Shown here: in pieces, positions 54,030-64,000 of the stretch
Layout of the letters: the number at the start of each line of letters is the position of its first letter
Position numbering within the stretch: the first letter of the stretch is position 1
Assembly (NCBI RefSeq): GCF_900105675.1
Contig: NZ_LT629786.1
Location: 1,302,001-1,366,000 of the forward strand
Source of the DNA: Pseudomonas synxantha
GTDB lineage: Bacteria; Pseudomonadota; Gammaproteobacteria; Pseudomonadales; Pseudomonadaceae
DNA: 64,000 nucleotides
Reading direction: 5' to 3'
Program-made: the position numbers and the translations under genes
The notes under the pieces: generated by a model
What the model saw: only the letters and a program-made list of their open reading frames with translations
What the model was told of the DNA's origin: nothing
The model's database searches: none

Positions 54030-55292
54030 TTAGAGCAGTGAAATCGGATAGCTGACAAATATCCGGTTCTCATCAAACTCGTTATTGCTGAAATCCCGGC
54101 GCATGGTGGAGTTGCGCCACCGCACGTTGAGGTTCTTCAACGCACCACTTTGCACCGTGTAGGCCAGCTCCGATTCGCGTCCCCATTCCTTGCCATCGGT
54201 GATCGCCCCGGTGTGCACGTTACTGCCACTGATATAGCGGTTCATCAGGGTCAGCCCGGGGACGCCGAGCACCACGAAGTTGAAGTCATGGCGCAACTGC
54301 CAGGATTTTTCCTTGGCGTTGTCGTAGCTGGCGTTATAGCTGTCGTTGGCCAAGGTGCCGCCACTGGTGCCGTTGACGCGCATCCACACGCTGTCGCCGG
54401 TGAGCTTCTGCAGGCCGACGTAGAAGGTGTGGCCGTTGTATCTGGCTGAGAGCAGGGCGGACACGGTCTTGTTATCCAGGTCACCGGCCAGGGCGCTGCC
54501 GTCTTCCTTGCCGTTGAAGAAGCCGAGGTTGGCGCCCAGGGTCAAGTCGCCCACAGGTTGGCTGTGGGTGAGGTTGAGGTATTGCTGCTGGTAGATATCG
54601 GTGAGTTCGGCGTACCACAGGCCAACCTGGGTGCGTTTGTCATTGAAGGTGTATTCGCCGCCACCGAAGTTGAAACGGTCCGAGGTGAAGGCGGCTTTGC
54701 CGTTCATGAACATGTCTTCCATGCTCGCGTCGTTGCGCGGGCTGTTGCCGCGAAATTGGCCGCCGTAAAGGGTCAGGCCGGCAATCTCATTGGACGTGAC
54801 CTGGCCGCCCCGGAAGGTCTGGGGCAGGGAACGGCCATCATCGGAACGCAGGATCGGCAGCACCGGCATCCATTCGCCCACCTTCAATTCGGTCTTCGAC
54901 AGCTTGGTCTTCAGCGCCACGCCCAGGCGGCCGAAGTTATCGGCGGGGCGGCCATCGTCATGCACCGGCAGCAACTGGGTACCGGCGGTGCCCTTGCCGC
55001 CATCGAGTTTTTGCGAATACAGGCCCAGCACATCGATCCCGAAGCCCACGGTGCCTTGGGTAAAGCCCGACTTGGCGTCGAGAATGAAGTTCTGCGTCCA
55101 CTCTTCGGCCTTGCCCTGGGGGTTGGTCGGGTTGGTGAAGTTGCGGTTGAAGTAGGCGTTGCGCAGGTTGAGCGTGGCCTTGGCGTCGTCGATAAAACCT
55201 TCGGCCTGGACGGCCAGGGGCAGGGTGACGGCCAGGCTACCGAGGCTGATAAGGCCCAGGCGCGCAGAGCAATTGCGGGCGAATTGACTCAC
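54030..55292 (-). CDS. OprD-family outer membrane porin
   Basis: The 420-aa precursor has a signal peptide ending LAVQAEGF, followed by IDDAKATLNLRNAYFNRNF, the OprD family N-terminus. Typical strands (FTQGTVGFGIDVLGLYSQKLDGG, GRLGVALKTKLSKTELKVGEWMP, WQLRHDFNFVVLGVPGLTLMNRYISG) and a C-terminal aromatic-free FVSYPISLL follow. It probably admits hexuronates or aldarates for the neighbouring TRAP system. It is read in the same direction with its own promoter region (55293-55440). Confidence 0.93.
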   Translation of the reverse strand: MSQFARNCSARLGLISLGSLAVTLPLAVQAEGFIDDAKATLNLRNAYFNRNFTNPTNPQGKAEEWTQNFILDAKSGFTQGTVGFGIDVLGLYSQKLDGGKGTAGTQLLPVHDDGRPADNFGRLGVALKTKLSKTELKVGEWMPVLPILRSDDGRSLPQTFRGGQVTSNEIAGLTLYGGQFRGNSPRNDASMEDMFMNGKAAFTSDRFNFGGGEYTFNDKRTQVGLWYAELTDIYQQQYLNLTHSQPVGDLTLGANLGFFNGKEDGSALAGDLDNKTVSALLSARYNGHTFYVGLQKLTGDSVWMRVNGTSGGTLANDSYNASYDNAKEKSWQLRHDFNFVVLGVPGLTLMNRYISGSNVHTGAITDGKEWGRESELAYTVQSGALKNLNVRWRNSTMRRDFSNNEFDENRIFVSYPISLL

Positions 55293-55328
55293 AGTGAGGC
55301 TCCCTTTCTTTTGTTGTTTTTATTATTT

Positions 55329-55348
55329 GTTATACGTCGTCGTACAAC
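55329..55348. promoter_or_regulatory. 20-bp operator-like palindrome upstream of the porin
   Basis: GTTATACGTCGTCGTACAAC has two 10-bp arms matching at 8 of 10 positions, 37-56 bp before the porin start codon. A related GTTATACGATGAC lies at 55394-55406. The shared motif with the udh promoter points to co-regulation. Confidence 0.65.
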
Positions 55349-55440
55349 ATTGAGCGGGATATTTACGGGGTTTTTGGGGAGTGTCAAGCAGAAGTTATAC
55401 GATGACTGGGTATGGCCTGATCTAAAGCGGGCAGGGTCAA

Positions 55441-55530
55441 TGTGGGAGGGGGCTTGCTCCCGATAGCGGTGTATCAGTCACAGATGATATGACTGCTACA
55501 CCGCTATCGGGAGCAAGCCCCCTCCCACAT
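55441..55530. repeat. REPIN (GTGGGAGGGGGCTTGC class)
   Basis: Complete inverted pair between the porin promoter region and the end of the CopD-like gene. Confidence 0.93.
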
Positions 55531-55553
55531 TTGACCGAGTCAGACTTGGTTTT

Positions 55554-56411
55554 TTATCCCGCCAGGACCATCGGCGGCAGGGTGCCAAGGAGTGAAACGG
55601 CGGCCACAGCGCAGACCCCCAGCAGCCACTCCACCATCACACTGGCCTTCAAGCTGCACAGCCGCTGCTCGCAGCGATCAAGGCGCAACCGGTTCAGCAG
55701 CGCCAGCGTCAACATGCCCAGTACCAGCATCACCTTGATCAACAGAATCAGGGCAAAACCACTGAACAACGGCGTGGGCCATAGTTGCCCGGTGAGTACG
55801 CGCACGTTGATCAAGCCGGTTACCAGCAAGCCGGCGACCAAGCCATAACCGACGCCGCTGAAGCGTCGCAGCACAGGCTCCAGCCGGTGGTCCTGCGGAC
55901 GCTTGAGGATCAGCACCAACAACAGCAAACCACCCAGCCAGGCGCCTACACACACCAGGTGCACCACCTGATTAAGGATCAATAATTGCCCACTCAGCCC
56001 GTCGAGCATGGCGCCGTGGCCCACAGGTGCCAGGGTCACCAGCAGCAGGCTGATCAGCGGTAAGCGCAAGGCTGGCCAGGGCTTGATCAGCGCGATCACC
56101 AGCAGCAGGCTCAGCAGCAGATGCCAGGTCCACACTTGGCCGAAGAAGGTTTTGCCCAGCACCAGTTGGACGGTGGCCGGTTGCAGCGCTGCGTCCCAAC
56201 TGCCCGCCATGCTGGCGGTGATCAGCAGCAACCACGCCAGGCCGGAACCGAGCCCCACCCAGGCCAGGCCACGGGTGATGCGCAGCAATTGCCGGTCCAG
56301 TGCCGGCTGCCTTTGAGTGCCGAGCAGCCAGGGCCTGAACACCCAGGCCCCGAACATTAACAGCACCACGACGAAATGCAGGAAGCGGCACAGCACCAGC
56401 AGCGTTGCCAT
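55554..56411 (-). CDS. copD: Copper resistance protein D (CopD/PcoD family)
   Basis: The 285-aa inner-membrane protein has about eight hydrophobic segments. Histidines and methionine occur in conserved places (FLHFVVVLLMFGAWVF at the start, VGHGAMLDGLSGQLLILNQVVHLVCVGAWLGGLLLL in the middle). CopD imports copper delivered by CopC. It lies 3 bp after copC in the same operon. Confidence 0.9.
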   Translation of the reverse strand: MATLLVLCRFLHFVVVLLMFGAWVFRPWLLGTQRQPALDRQLLRITRGLAWVGLGSGLAWLLLITASMAGSWDAALQPATVQLVLGKTFFGQVWTWHLLLSLLLVIALIKPWPALRLPLISLLLVTLAPVGHGAMLDGLSGQLLILNQVVHLVCVGAWLGGLLLLVLILKRPQDHRLEPVLRRFSGVGYGLVAGLLVTGLINVRVLTGQLWPTPLFSGFALILLIKVMLVLGMLTLALLNRLRLDRCEQRLCSLKASVMVEWLLGVCAVAAVSLLGTLPPMVLAG

Positions 56412-56414
56412 GGG

Positions 56415-56780
56415 TTATTGGCCGACCTTGAAGCTGTATTCACCGTTGCTCTTGTGGGTGTCGACCGACACCGCGTTCCATACCACTTTGTAATTGCCTG
56501 CCGCGAGCGGTGCAGCGGGAGTCACCACCAGGACTTTTTTGTCGGCGTCCGGGGTTTCCAGGCCCTTGATGGCGATTTCGGTGCCGTCCTTGCTCAGGGA
56601 TACTTTGGTAAAGGTGGCTTCGACGCCCTCGGTAAAGGTCAGGCGCAGGTCTTTCGGCGCGGCGACGCTGCTGTCGGCCGCTGGTTCTGCACTCTTGAGG
56701 TGGGCGTGGGCAAACGCTGCCGAAGCGCCCAGCAGGGATGCCAGCAAAGTGACGGTGGTCAGGGCTTTCTTGATCAACAT
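56415..56780 (-). CDS. copC: Periplasmic copper-binding protein CopC
   Basis: The 121-aa precursor has a signal peptide ending AAFAHAH, so the mature protein starts with the copper(II)-binding histidine. Strands AHLKSAEPAADSSVAAPKDLRLTFTEGVEATFTKVSL and VDTHKSNGEYSFKV (Asp and His ligands) match CopC. The methionine-rich copper(I) loop of plasmid CopC/PcoC is absent, as in many chromosomal CopC proteins. No copAB genes are adjacent. Confidence 0.92.
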   Translation of the reverse strand: MLIKKALTTVTLLASLLGASAAFAHAHLKSAEPAADSSVAAPKDLRLTFTEGVEATFTKVSLSKDGTEIAIKGLETPDADKKVLVVTPAAPLAAGNYKVVWNAVSVDTHKSNGEYSFKVGQ

Positions 56781-56895
56781 TGTTCAATACCAATCAATGG
56801 GAAGGACAAGCAGTGTACGAAGTTTGCACCGCGCCTGTCGCCCCGATCTAGAGCCGATGGTAGTCTTTAGGCCGTGTTGTTGTCAGGGAGCCCTT

Positions 56896-57516
56896 ATGGG
56901 CAATCACAAGAGTGGAATTCGTCGGGTCAACGTCGAGAAAATCTTGTTGGCCGCAGAAAAAGTCTTCGCCGAAAAAGGCTATGGCAGCACCGCCATGGCC
57001 GACATCGCCGAAGAGGTGCAACTGCCGCGCTCTAACCTGCATTACTACTTCACCACCAAGAGCGAGCTGTACAGCGCGGTGCTGTTCGACCTGCTCGAGC
57101 TGTGGAAGCAGGACGCTCTGAGCTTCGAGACCTTCGACGACCCGCGGGTGGTGCTCAGCAGTTATATCCGCGCCAAGATGCAGCGCTCGCGGACGCGACC
57201 CTATGGCTCCAAGGTCTGGGCCAATGAAATCATCCACGGCGCGCCGACCCTCGGCGAGGCGTTGGATGAAAGCCTGTACGACTGGGCCAAGATGAAGGAG
57301 GCGAAGATTCGCCAGTGGGTGGAAGACAAACGCATCCTGCCGGTGGAGCCTTCGAGCCTGCTGTATATGATCTGGGCCTCGACCCAGCACTATGCCGACT
57401 TTGATCATCAGGTGAAGATCCTGAACGACCACCAGCCGTTGTCGGACATGCAGTTCGAGAAGGCGATCCAGACCGTGACCAGTGTGATTTTGCGGGGGAT
57501 TGGGTTGGAGCCTTGA
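56896..57516 (+). CDS. TetR-family regulator, RutR-like
   Basis: Start ATG 56896 (MGNHKSGIRRVNVEKIL) follows GGGAG. The 206-aa protein has a TetR HTH (ILLAAEKVFAEKGYGSTAMADIAEEVQLPRSNLHYYFTTKSELY) and a C-terminal YcdC-like domain (SKVWANEIIHGAPTLGEAL, WASTQHYADFDHQVKIL) of the RutR type, which binds pyrimidines in E. coli. Its gene converges on preA, so it probably controls the pyrimidine degradation genes here. Confidence 0.88.
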   Translation: MGNHKSGIRRVNVEKILLAAEKVFAEKGYGSTAMADIAEEVQLPRSNLHYYFTTKSELYSAVLFDLLELWKQDALSFETFDDPRVVLSSYIRAKMQRSRTRPYGSKVWANEIIHGAPTLGEALDESLYDWAKMKEAKIRQWVEDKRILPVEPSSLLYMIWASTQHYADFDHQVKILNDHQPLSDMQFEKAIQTVTSVILRGIGLEP

Positions 57517-57540
57517 GTCTTGTCCTGAGGCTGAGGGCCT

Positions 57541-57620
57541 CATCGGGGGCAAGCCCCCTCCCACATTTGATCAGATTCACATAGATCCACTGTGGGAGGG
57601 GGCTTGCCCCCGATAGCGGT
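57541..57620. repeat. REP doublet, tail to tail (left flank of preTA)
   Basis: A reverse REP and a forward REP are separated by ATTTGATCAGATTCACATAG and further bases. The spacer is the inverse of that in the doublet at 60338-60431 with three mismatches in 37 bases, so the two are inverted copies around preTA. Confidence 0.9.
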
Positions 57621-57629
57621 CTAAAAGGC

Positions 57630-58904
57630 CTACACAGCCTCGCGATAAGGATTGCGTGGGTCGTGCGTCCAATTCAAAAACGGCTTGCCGGTGTCCATCG
57701 GCACCATCTCGATACAGTCCGCCACCGGGCAGGTGATCTGGCACAGGTTGCAGCCCACGCACTCATCATCAATCACTTCGTACTTATGCGTGCCATCTGC
57801 CTGCTTCAAACTGGCGATCGCCTGGTGCGAAGTATCCTCACAAGCAATGTGGCAACGCCCACAGCCGATACACGCCGCCTGGTCAATCTTGGCGATGACC
57901 TGGTAGTTGATATCCAGGTACTTCCAGTCTGTAGTGTTACCCACGGCCCGCCCCGAAAATGCCTGCAGACTGGTGTAACCCTGGCTGTCCATCCACCGCG
58001 ACAGCCCGTCCTTCATCTCGTCCACAATCCTGAAGCCATGCAGCATCGCCGCTGTGCACACCTGCACCGCGCCGCAACCCAAAGCGACGAATTCCGCGGC
58101 ATCGCGCCAGTTGCCGATACCGCCGATACCGCAGATCGGCAGGCTCTGGGTCTGTGGATCACGGGCAATTTCAGCCACCATGTTCAAGGCAATCGGCTTC
58201 ACTGCCGAGCCGCAGTAACCGCCATGGGTACTCTGGGTACCGACCATCGGCAGGGCGACCATGCGTTCCAGATCCACGCTGGTAATGGAGTTGATGGTGT
58301 TGATCAGCGACACCGCATCCGCACCGCCGCGATACGCCGCCCGCGCCGCCACGCGGATGTCGGTGATGTTCGGCGTGAGCTTGACGATCACTGGCAACGA
58401 ACAGTAGGTCTTGCACCAGCGCGTTACTTGCTCCACATACTCCGGCACCTGGCCGACGGCGGCGCCCATGCCGCGTTCGGGCATGCCGTGGGGGCAGCCG
58501 AAGTTCAGTTCAATGCCGTCGCAGCCGGTGGCCTCCACCAGGGGCAGGATGTTTTTCCAGGATTCTTCAACGCATGGCACCATCAGCGACACGATCAGCG
58601 CACGGTCGGGCCAGTCCTTTTTGACCTGGGTGATTTCCCGTAGGTTGATCTCCAGGGAACGGTCGGTGATCAGTTCGATATTGTTGATGCCCAGCACTTC
58701 GCGATTGGCGCCGTAATGCGCCGAGTAACGCGACGACACGTTGACCGCCGCGGGGTCTTCCCCAAGGGTTTTCCACACCACGCCGCCCCAGCCGGCTTCG
58801 AAGGCGCGGACCACGTTATAGGCTTTGTCGGTGGGAGGCGCGGAGGCCAGCCAGAATGGATTGGGGGCCTTGATACCGGCGAATACAATCGAGAGATCGG
58901 CCAT
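57630..58904 (-). CDS. preA: NAD-dependent dihydropyrimidine dehydrogenase, subunit PreA
   Basis: Start ATG 58904 (MADLSIVFAGIKAPNPFWL) gives 424 aa; the longer frame belongs to preT. An FMN-binding DHOD-like barrel (NPFWLASAPPTDKAYNVVRAFEAGWGGVVWKTLG, ELNFGCPHGMPERGMGAAVG) is followed by a two-cluster ferredoxin domain with CIGCGRCHIAC and CVGCNLCQITCPVADC. It reduces uracil and thymine to dihydropyrimidines. The start codon overlaps the preT stop codon (TAATG). Confidence 0.96.
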   Translation of the reverse strand: MADLSIVFAGIKAPNPFWLASAPPTDKAYNVVRAFEAGWGGVVWKTLGEDPAAVNVSSRYSAHYGANREVLGINNIELITDRSLEINLREITQVKKDWPDRALIVSLMVPCVEESWKNILPLVEATGCDGIELNFGCPHGMPERGMGAAVGQVPEYVEQVTRWCKTYCSLPVIVKLTPNITDIRVAARAAYRGGADAVSLINTINSITSVDLERMVALPMVGTQSTHGGYCGSAVKPIALNMVAEIARDPQTQSLPICGIGGIGNWRDAAEFVALGCGAVQVCTAAMLHGFRIVDEMKDGLSRWMDSQGYTSLQAFSGRAVGNTTDWKYLDINYQVIAKIDQAACIGCGRCHIACEDTSHQAIASLKQADGTHKYEVIDDECVGCNLCQITCPVADCIEMVPMDTGKPFLNWTHDPRNPYREAV

Positions 58905-60271
58905 TACGCAGCCTCCACATTCAGCATGAGTTGGGCGTGCATGGCCTCGGCGGCCAGCTTGCCATGTTGCACGGCCTGGACGGTGAGGTCCTGGCCGAGG
59001 CTGACGCAATCACCGCCGGCATACACGCCAGGGATGCTGGTTCGCAGCTGTTCGTCGACGAAGATGCGCTCGCCCACGCGGTGCAGTTGCTGGGCCAATG
59101 GGTCGTGCAGCGCGTCGCCGTCAAACCCTTGGCCGATGGCCTTGAAGATCGCGTCGGCGGCCAGCTCGAAGGTTTCGCCAGTGGGCTGCAGGCGCCCGTT
59201 GTCCAAGCGGGTGCGGGCGAAACGCATGCCGCGTACGCGTCCCTGATCATCGAGCAACACTTCTTCGGGTTGGGCCCAGGTCAACAACCGCACCTGATTG
59301 GCTTTGGCGATGTCCTGTTCGTGGTGGGTCGCGCCCATGTCTGCCAGGCCGCGGCGGTACACAAGGTTCACATCCCGGGCACCGAGGCGGGCCATTTGCA
59401 CGGCCATGTCGATGGCGGTATTGCCGGCGCCGAGTACGATGCAGCGGTCGGCCAGGGGCAATTGGCTGAGGTCATCGGCCTGGCGCAGTTCGCGGATGTA
59501 GTCGGTGGCGGCGAGTAGGCCCGGGGCCTCTTCGTGGGGTAAGCCGAGCTGTTTGCTGGCGGCCAGGCCGAGGCCGAGGAACACCGAATCGAACTGCTGG
59601 TGCAGTTCGCTCAAGCTCAGGTTGTCGCCCAGGCGCTGGCCGTGGCGGATTTCGATGCCGCCGATCTGCAGGAGGAAATCCAGTTCCTTCTGGGCAAAAT
59701 CATCCACCAGTTTGTACTTGGCGATCCCGTATTCGTTCAGGCCACCGGCTTTTTCCCGAGCTTCGAAGATCACCACGTCATGGCCGTGCAATGCGGCACG
59801 ATGGGCACAGGCCAGGCCCGCTGGCCCGGCGCCGACTACGGCGATGCGTTTGCCGGTGGGTGCGGCGCGCTGGAACGGGTGTGCGCTGAAGTGCGCGTTG
59901 TCGATGGCGTAGCGCTGCAGCAGGCCGATCAGCACCGGGGCGCATTCTTCGGCGTTGTTACGCACGCAGGCTTGCTGGCAGAGGATCTCCGTCGGGCAGA
60001 CCCGGGCGCAACTGCCGCCGAGGATGTTGGCCGAAAGGATTTTCTGCGCGGCACCCTGGACGTTGTCGGTGTGGATATTGCGGATGAACGACGGAATGTC
60101 GATCTCGCTGGGGCACGCATTCACACAAGGCGCGTCGTAGCAGTACAGGCAGCGCGAGGCTTCCAGTTGGGCCTGGCGGGCGTTGAGGGGCGGTGCCAGG
60201 TCGGTGAATTGGCTGGCGAGGGTGGCCCCGTCTTCGCGGGGGTGAGGGAGGTGGGTCAGGGTCTGGATCAC
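58904..60271 (-). CDS. preT: NAD-dependent dihydropyrimidine dehydrogenase, subunit PreT
   Basis: The 455-aa GltD-like protein has N-terminal Fe-S cysteines (CLYCYDAPCVNACPSEIDIP, CARVCPTEILCQQACV), the FAD motif VGAGPAGLACAHRAALHGHDV, the pyridine nucleotide motif LGAGNTAIDMAVQMARLG and C-terminal IPGVYAGGDCVSLGQDLTVQAVQHGKLAA. It passes electrons between NAD(H) and PreA. It starts a two-gene unit with preA. Confidence 0.95.
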   Translation of the reverse strand: MIQTLTHLPHPREDGATLASQFTDLAPPLNARQAQLEASRCLYCYDAPCVNACPSEIDIPSFIRNIHTDNVQGAAQKILSANILGGSCARVCPTEILCQQACVRNNAEECAPVLIGLLQRYAIDNAHFSAHPFQRAAPTGKRIAVVGAGPAGLACAHRAALHGHDVVIFEAREKAGGLNEYGIAKYKLVDDFAQKELDFLLQIGGIEIRHGQRLGDNLSLSELHQQFDSVFLGLGLAASKQLGLPHEEAPGLLAATDYIRELRQADDLSQLPLADRCIVLGAGNTAIDMAVQMARLGARDVNLVYRRGLADMGATHHEQDIAKANQVRLLTWAQPEEVLLDDQGRVRGMRFARTRLDNGRLQPTGETFELAADAIFKAIGQGFDGDALHDPLAQQLHRVGERIFVDEQLRTSIPGVYAGGDCVSLGQDLTVQAVQHGKLAAEAMHAQLMLNVEAA

Positions 60272-60337
60272 GGTTGTGGCCTCACGGTTTTTTTTGGATT
60301 GCCTCTATGTGGGCATTTTTGTTGGCTGTACTGGCCT

Positions 60338-60431
60338 CATCGGGGGCAAGCCCCCTCCCACACTGGATCTATGTGAACCCGATCAAATGTGGGAGGGGCG
60401 GTGCGACGATTCGACTTGCCCCCGATGGCGG
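60338..60431. repeat. REP doublet with the 16-nt variant block (right flank of preTA)
   Basis: A normal reverse REP is followed by a spacer inverted relative to the 57541 doublet, then a forward REP interrupted by CGGTGCGACGATTCGA at 60399-60414. The same block occurs inside the REPIN at 26251-26266. Confidence 0.9.
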
Positions 60432-60433
60432 TT

Positions 60434-62466
<2,033 letters not shown>

Positions 62467-63957
62467 ATGCAACAGAACAGATCGCAAGTCATCGAGCGCA
62501 ACGGCCTGTACGAACTCGACGCCGGCCCCGACGTCCTCGACAGCCCTCGCTACAACCACGACATGGCACCCACCAAGGTGCAAGAGCGCACTTGGAACAA
62601 GTGGCACATCACCGCGCTGTGGGTCGGCATGTCGATCTGCGTGCCCACCTACACTCTGGGCGGTGTGCTCACCGCATATTTCGGGCTGTCGGTGGGCGAG
62701 GCGCTGATGGCGATCCTGCTGGCCAATCTCGTGGTGCTGATCCCGCTGACCCTCAACGCGTTTCCAGGCACCAAGTACGGCATTCCGTTTCCAGTGCTGC
62801 TGCGTTCGTCCTTTGGCATCCTTGGTTCCAACGTGCCGTGTCTGATCCGTGCGCTGGTGGCCTGTGGGTGGTTTGGTATCCAGACCATGTTCGGCGGGCT
62901 GGCGATCCACCTGTTCCTGGGTTCGATTTTCGACGGCTGGAAGGCCCTCGGTGGCACCGGCGAGGTAATCGGTTTCATGATCTTCTGGTGCCTGAACCTG
63001 TGGGTGGTGCTGCGTGGCGCAGAGTCGATCAAGCGCCTGGAAACCTTGTCGGCGCCGCTGCTGGTGGCCGTGGGGGTTGGCCTGCTGGTGTGGGCGATGC
63101 CGAATGTATCCCTCAGCGAGCTGATGGCGATCCCACCCAAGCGCCCCGAAGGCGCGAGCCTCACCGGCTATTTCATGGCGGGGCTGACGGCGATGGTGGG
63201 GTTCTGGGCTACCTTGTCGCTGAACATTCCCGACTTCAGCCGCTACGCCAAGAGCCAGAAAGACCAGATCCTCGGGCAGATTTTCGGCTTGCCGCTGACC
63301 ATGTTCCTGTTCGCCGCCCTCGGCGTGATCATGACCGCCGCCTCGGTAAAACTGGTGGGGGTCAGTGTCTCCGACCCGGTGACCCTGATAGGCCATATCC
63401 AGAGCTCGGTATGGGTGGCCGTGGCGATGGCGCTGATCATTGTCGCCACCTTGTCCACCAACACGGCGGCGAACATTGTCTCGCCCACCAACGACTTCCA
63501 GAACATTGCGCCCAAGCTGATCAACCGCACCACGGCGGTGATCCTGACCGGCCTGGTCGGGCTGGCACTGATGGCCCATGAGCTGCTGAAAAAACTCGGC
63601 TTGATCGTTTCCGATGTGAGTCTGGAGACCGTGTATTCCAACTGGCTGCTGGGCTATTCGAGCCTGCTGGGGCCGATTGCCGGGATCATGGTGGTGGACT
63701 ATTTCATTACCCGCAGACAGCAGCTGGACCTGGCGGGGCTGTACCGCGATGACGTGTACCCGGCCTGGAACTGGAGCGGTTTTATCGCCTTTGGCGTGCC
63801 GGTGGTGCTGACGCTGCTGTCCCTGGGCAGCGATGCGTTCAGCTGGTTCTACAGCTATGGCTGGTTTACCGGTTCGGCGTTGGGTGGAGTGTTGTATTAC
63901 GGCTTGAATGCCAAGCGTGCGACCAACCCAGTGGCTGCCAAATCACCGTTGCAGTGA
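62467..63957 (+). CDS. NCS1-family nucleobase/hydantoin-type permease
   Basis: The 496-aa transporter has about 12 hydrophobic segments and the NCS1 signatures NKWHITALWVGMSICVPTYTLGG, LNAFPGTKYGIPFPVLLRSSFGILGSNVP and ATLSLNIPDFSRYAKSQKDQI. GGAG precedes the ATG. Transcribed away from dihydropyrimidinase, it probably imports uracil, thymine, dihydropyrimidines or hydantoins. Exact substrate within NCS1 cannot be inferred. Confidence 0.92.
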   Translation: MQQNRSQVIERNGLYELDAGPDVLDSPRYNHDMAPTKVQERTWNKWHITALWVGMSICVPTYTLGGVLTAYFGLSVGEALMAILLANLVVLIPLTLNAFPGTKYGIPFPVLLRSSFGILGSNVPCLIRALVACGWFGIQTMFGGLAIHLFLGSIFDGWKALGGTGEVIGFMIFWCLNLWVVLRGAESIKRLETLSAPLLVAVGVGLLVWAMPNVSLSELMAIPPKRPEGASLTGYFMAGLTAMVGFWATLSLNIPDFSRYAKSQKDQILGQIFGLPLTMFLFAALGVIMTAASVKLVGVSVSDPVTLIGHIQSSVWVAVAMALIIVATLSTNTAANIVSPTNDFQNIAPKLINRTTAVILTGLVGLALMAHELLKKLGLIVSDVSLETVYSNWLLGYSSLLGPIAGIMVVDYFITRRQQLDLAGLYRDDVYPAWNWSGFIAFGVPVVLTLLSLGSDAFSWFYSYGWFTGSALGGVLYYGLNAKRATNPVAAKSPLQ

Positions 63958-63974
63958 ATGTGAAATGCAAACCA

Positions 63975-64000
63975 AATGTGGGAGGGGGCTTGCTCCCGAT
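63975..64000 (+). repeat. REP element cut by the window end
   Basis: GTGGGAGGGGGCTTGCTCCCGAT begins at about 63978 and runs to the last base; the inverted partner would lie beyond the window. Confidence 0.85.

Overview
The window comes from a fluorescent Pseudomonas, most likely the P. fluorescens group. The grounds are a pyoverdine block (pvdA, an fpvI-like sigma factor, pvdR-pvdT-opmQ), a bkd operon with its Lrp-type regulator, the GC-rich codon use, and many REP/REPIN elements of the GTGGGAGGGGGCTTGC type. No rRNA, tRNA or CRISPR array was seen. Almost everything is intact metabolic or transport DNA. The irregular parts are the intergenic repeat mosaics, one IS3-family element and one decayed acetyltransferase duplicate.

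Layout. 1-6 kb: end of a sugar/polyol ABC permease, then a polyol dehydrogenase, FGGY kinase and SDR, with LacI and LysR regulators. 6-14.3 kb: a Liv-type ABC transporter co-directional with an M20 amidohydrolase and an amidase, plus a GntR regulator. 14.4-22 kb: a secreted, apparently catalytically dead alpha/beta-hydrolase-like protein and the pyoverdine export/biosynthesis genes with two exact PvdS-type promoters. 22.1-24.2 kb: a two-gene radical-SAM DNA-repair-type operon behind a LexA-like box. 24.2-26.3 kb: an IS3 element lodged between inverted copies of a chromosomal repeat. 26.3-32.2 kb: basic amino acid ABC transporter, ornithine cyclodeaminase and a CtlX-type citrulline hydrolase with an Lrp regulator. 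32.5-34.1 kb: double-GNAT protein, an orphan acidic small protein and a remnant of the GNAT gene. 34.2-41.1 kb: ilvE and the bkd operon. 41.2-46.2 kb: sulfide detoxification genes and an anion symporter. 46.3-49.1 kb: an EmrAB-type efflux pair. 49.3-55.3 kb: TRAP transporter, lactonase, uronate dehydrogenase and OprD porin for hexuronates. 55.5-56.8 kb: copCD. 56.9-64 kb: reductive pyrimidine degradation (RutR-like regulator, preA, preT, dihydropyrimidinase, NCS1 permease).

The most useful observations are non-coding. A REP variant carries the same 16-nt block at two distant sites. Near-identical REP doublets lie in opposite orientation on either side of preTA. A strongly folded repeat is predicted at 2951-3032. 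A palindrome family links the amino-acid transporter and ctlX transcription units. A LexA-like box precedes the radical-SAM operon. fpvR is absent from its usual place beside fpvI. All functional assignments come from reading motifs and gene order; no database search was run.
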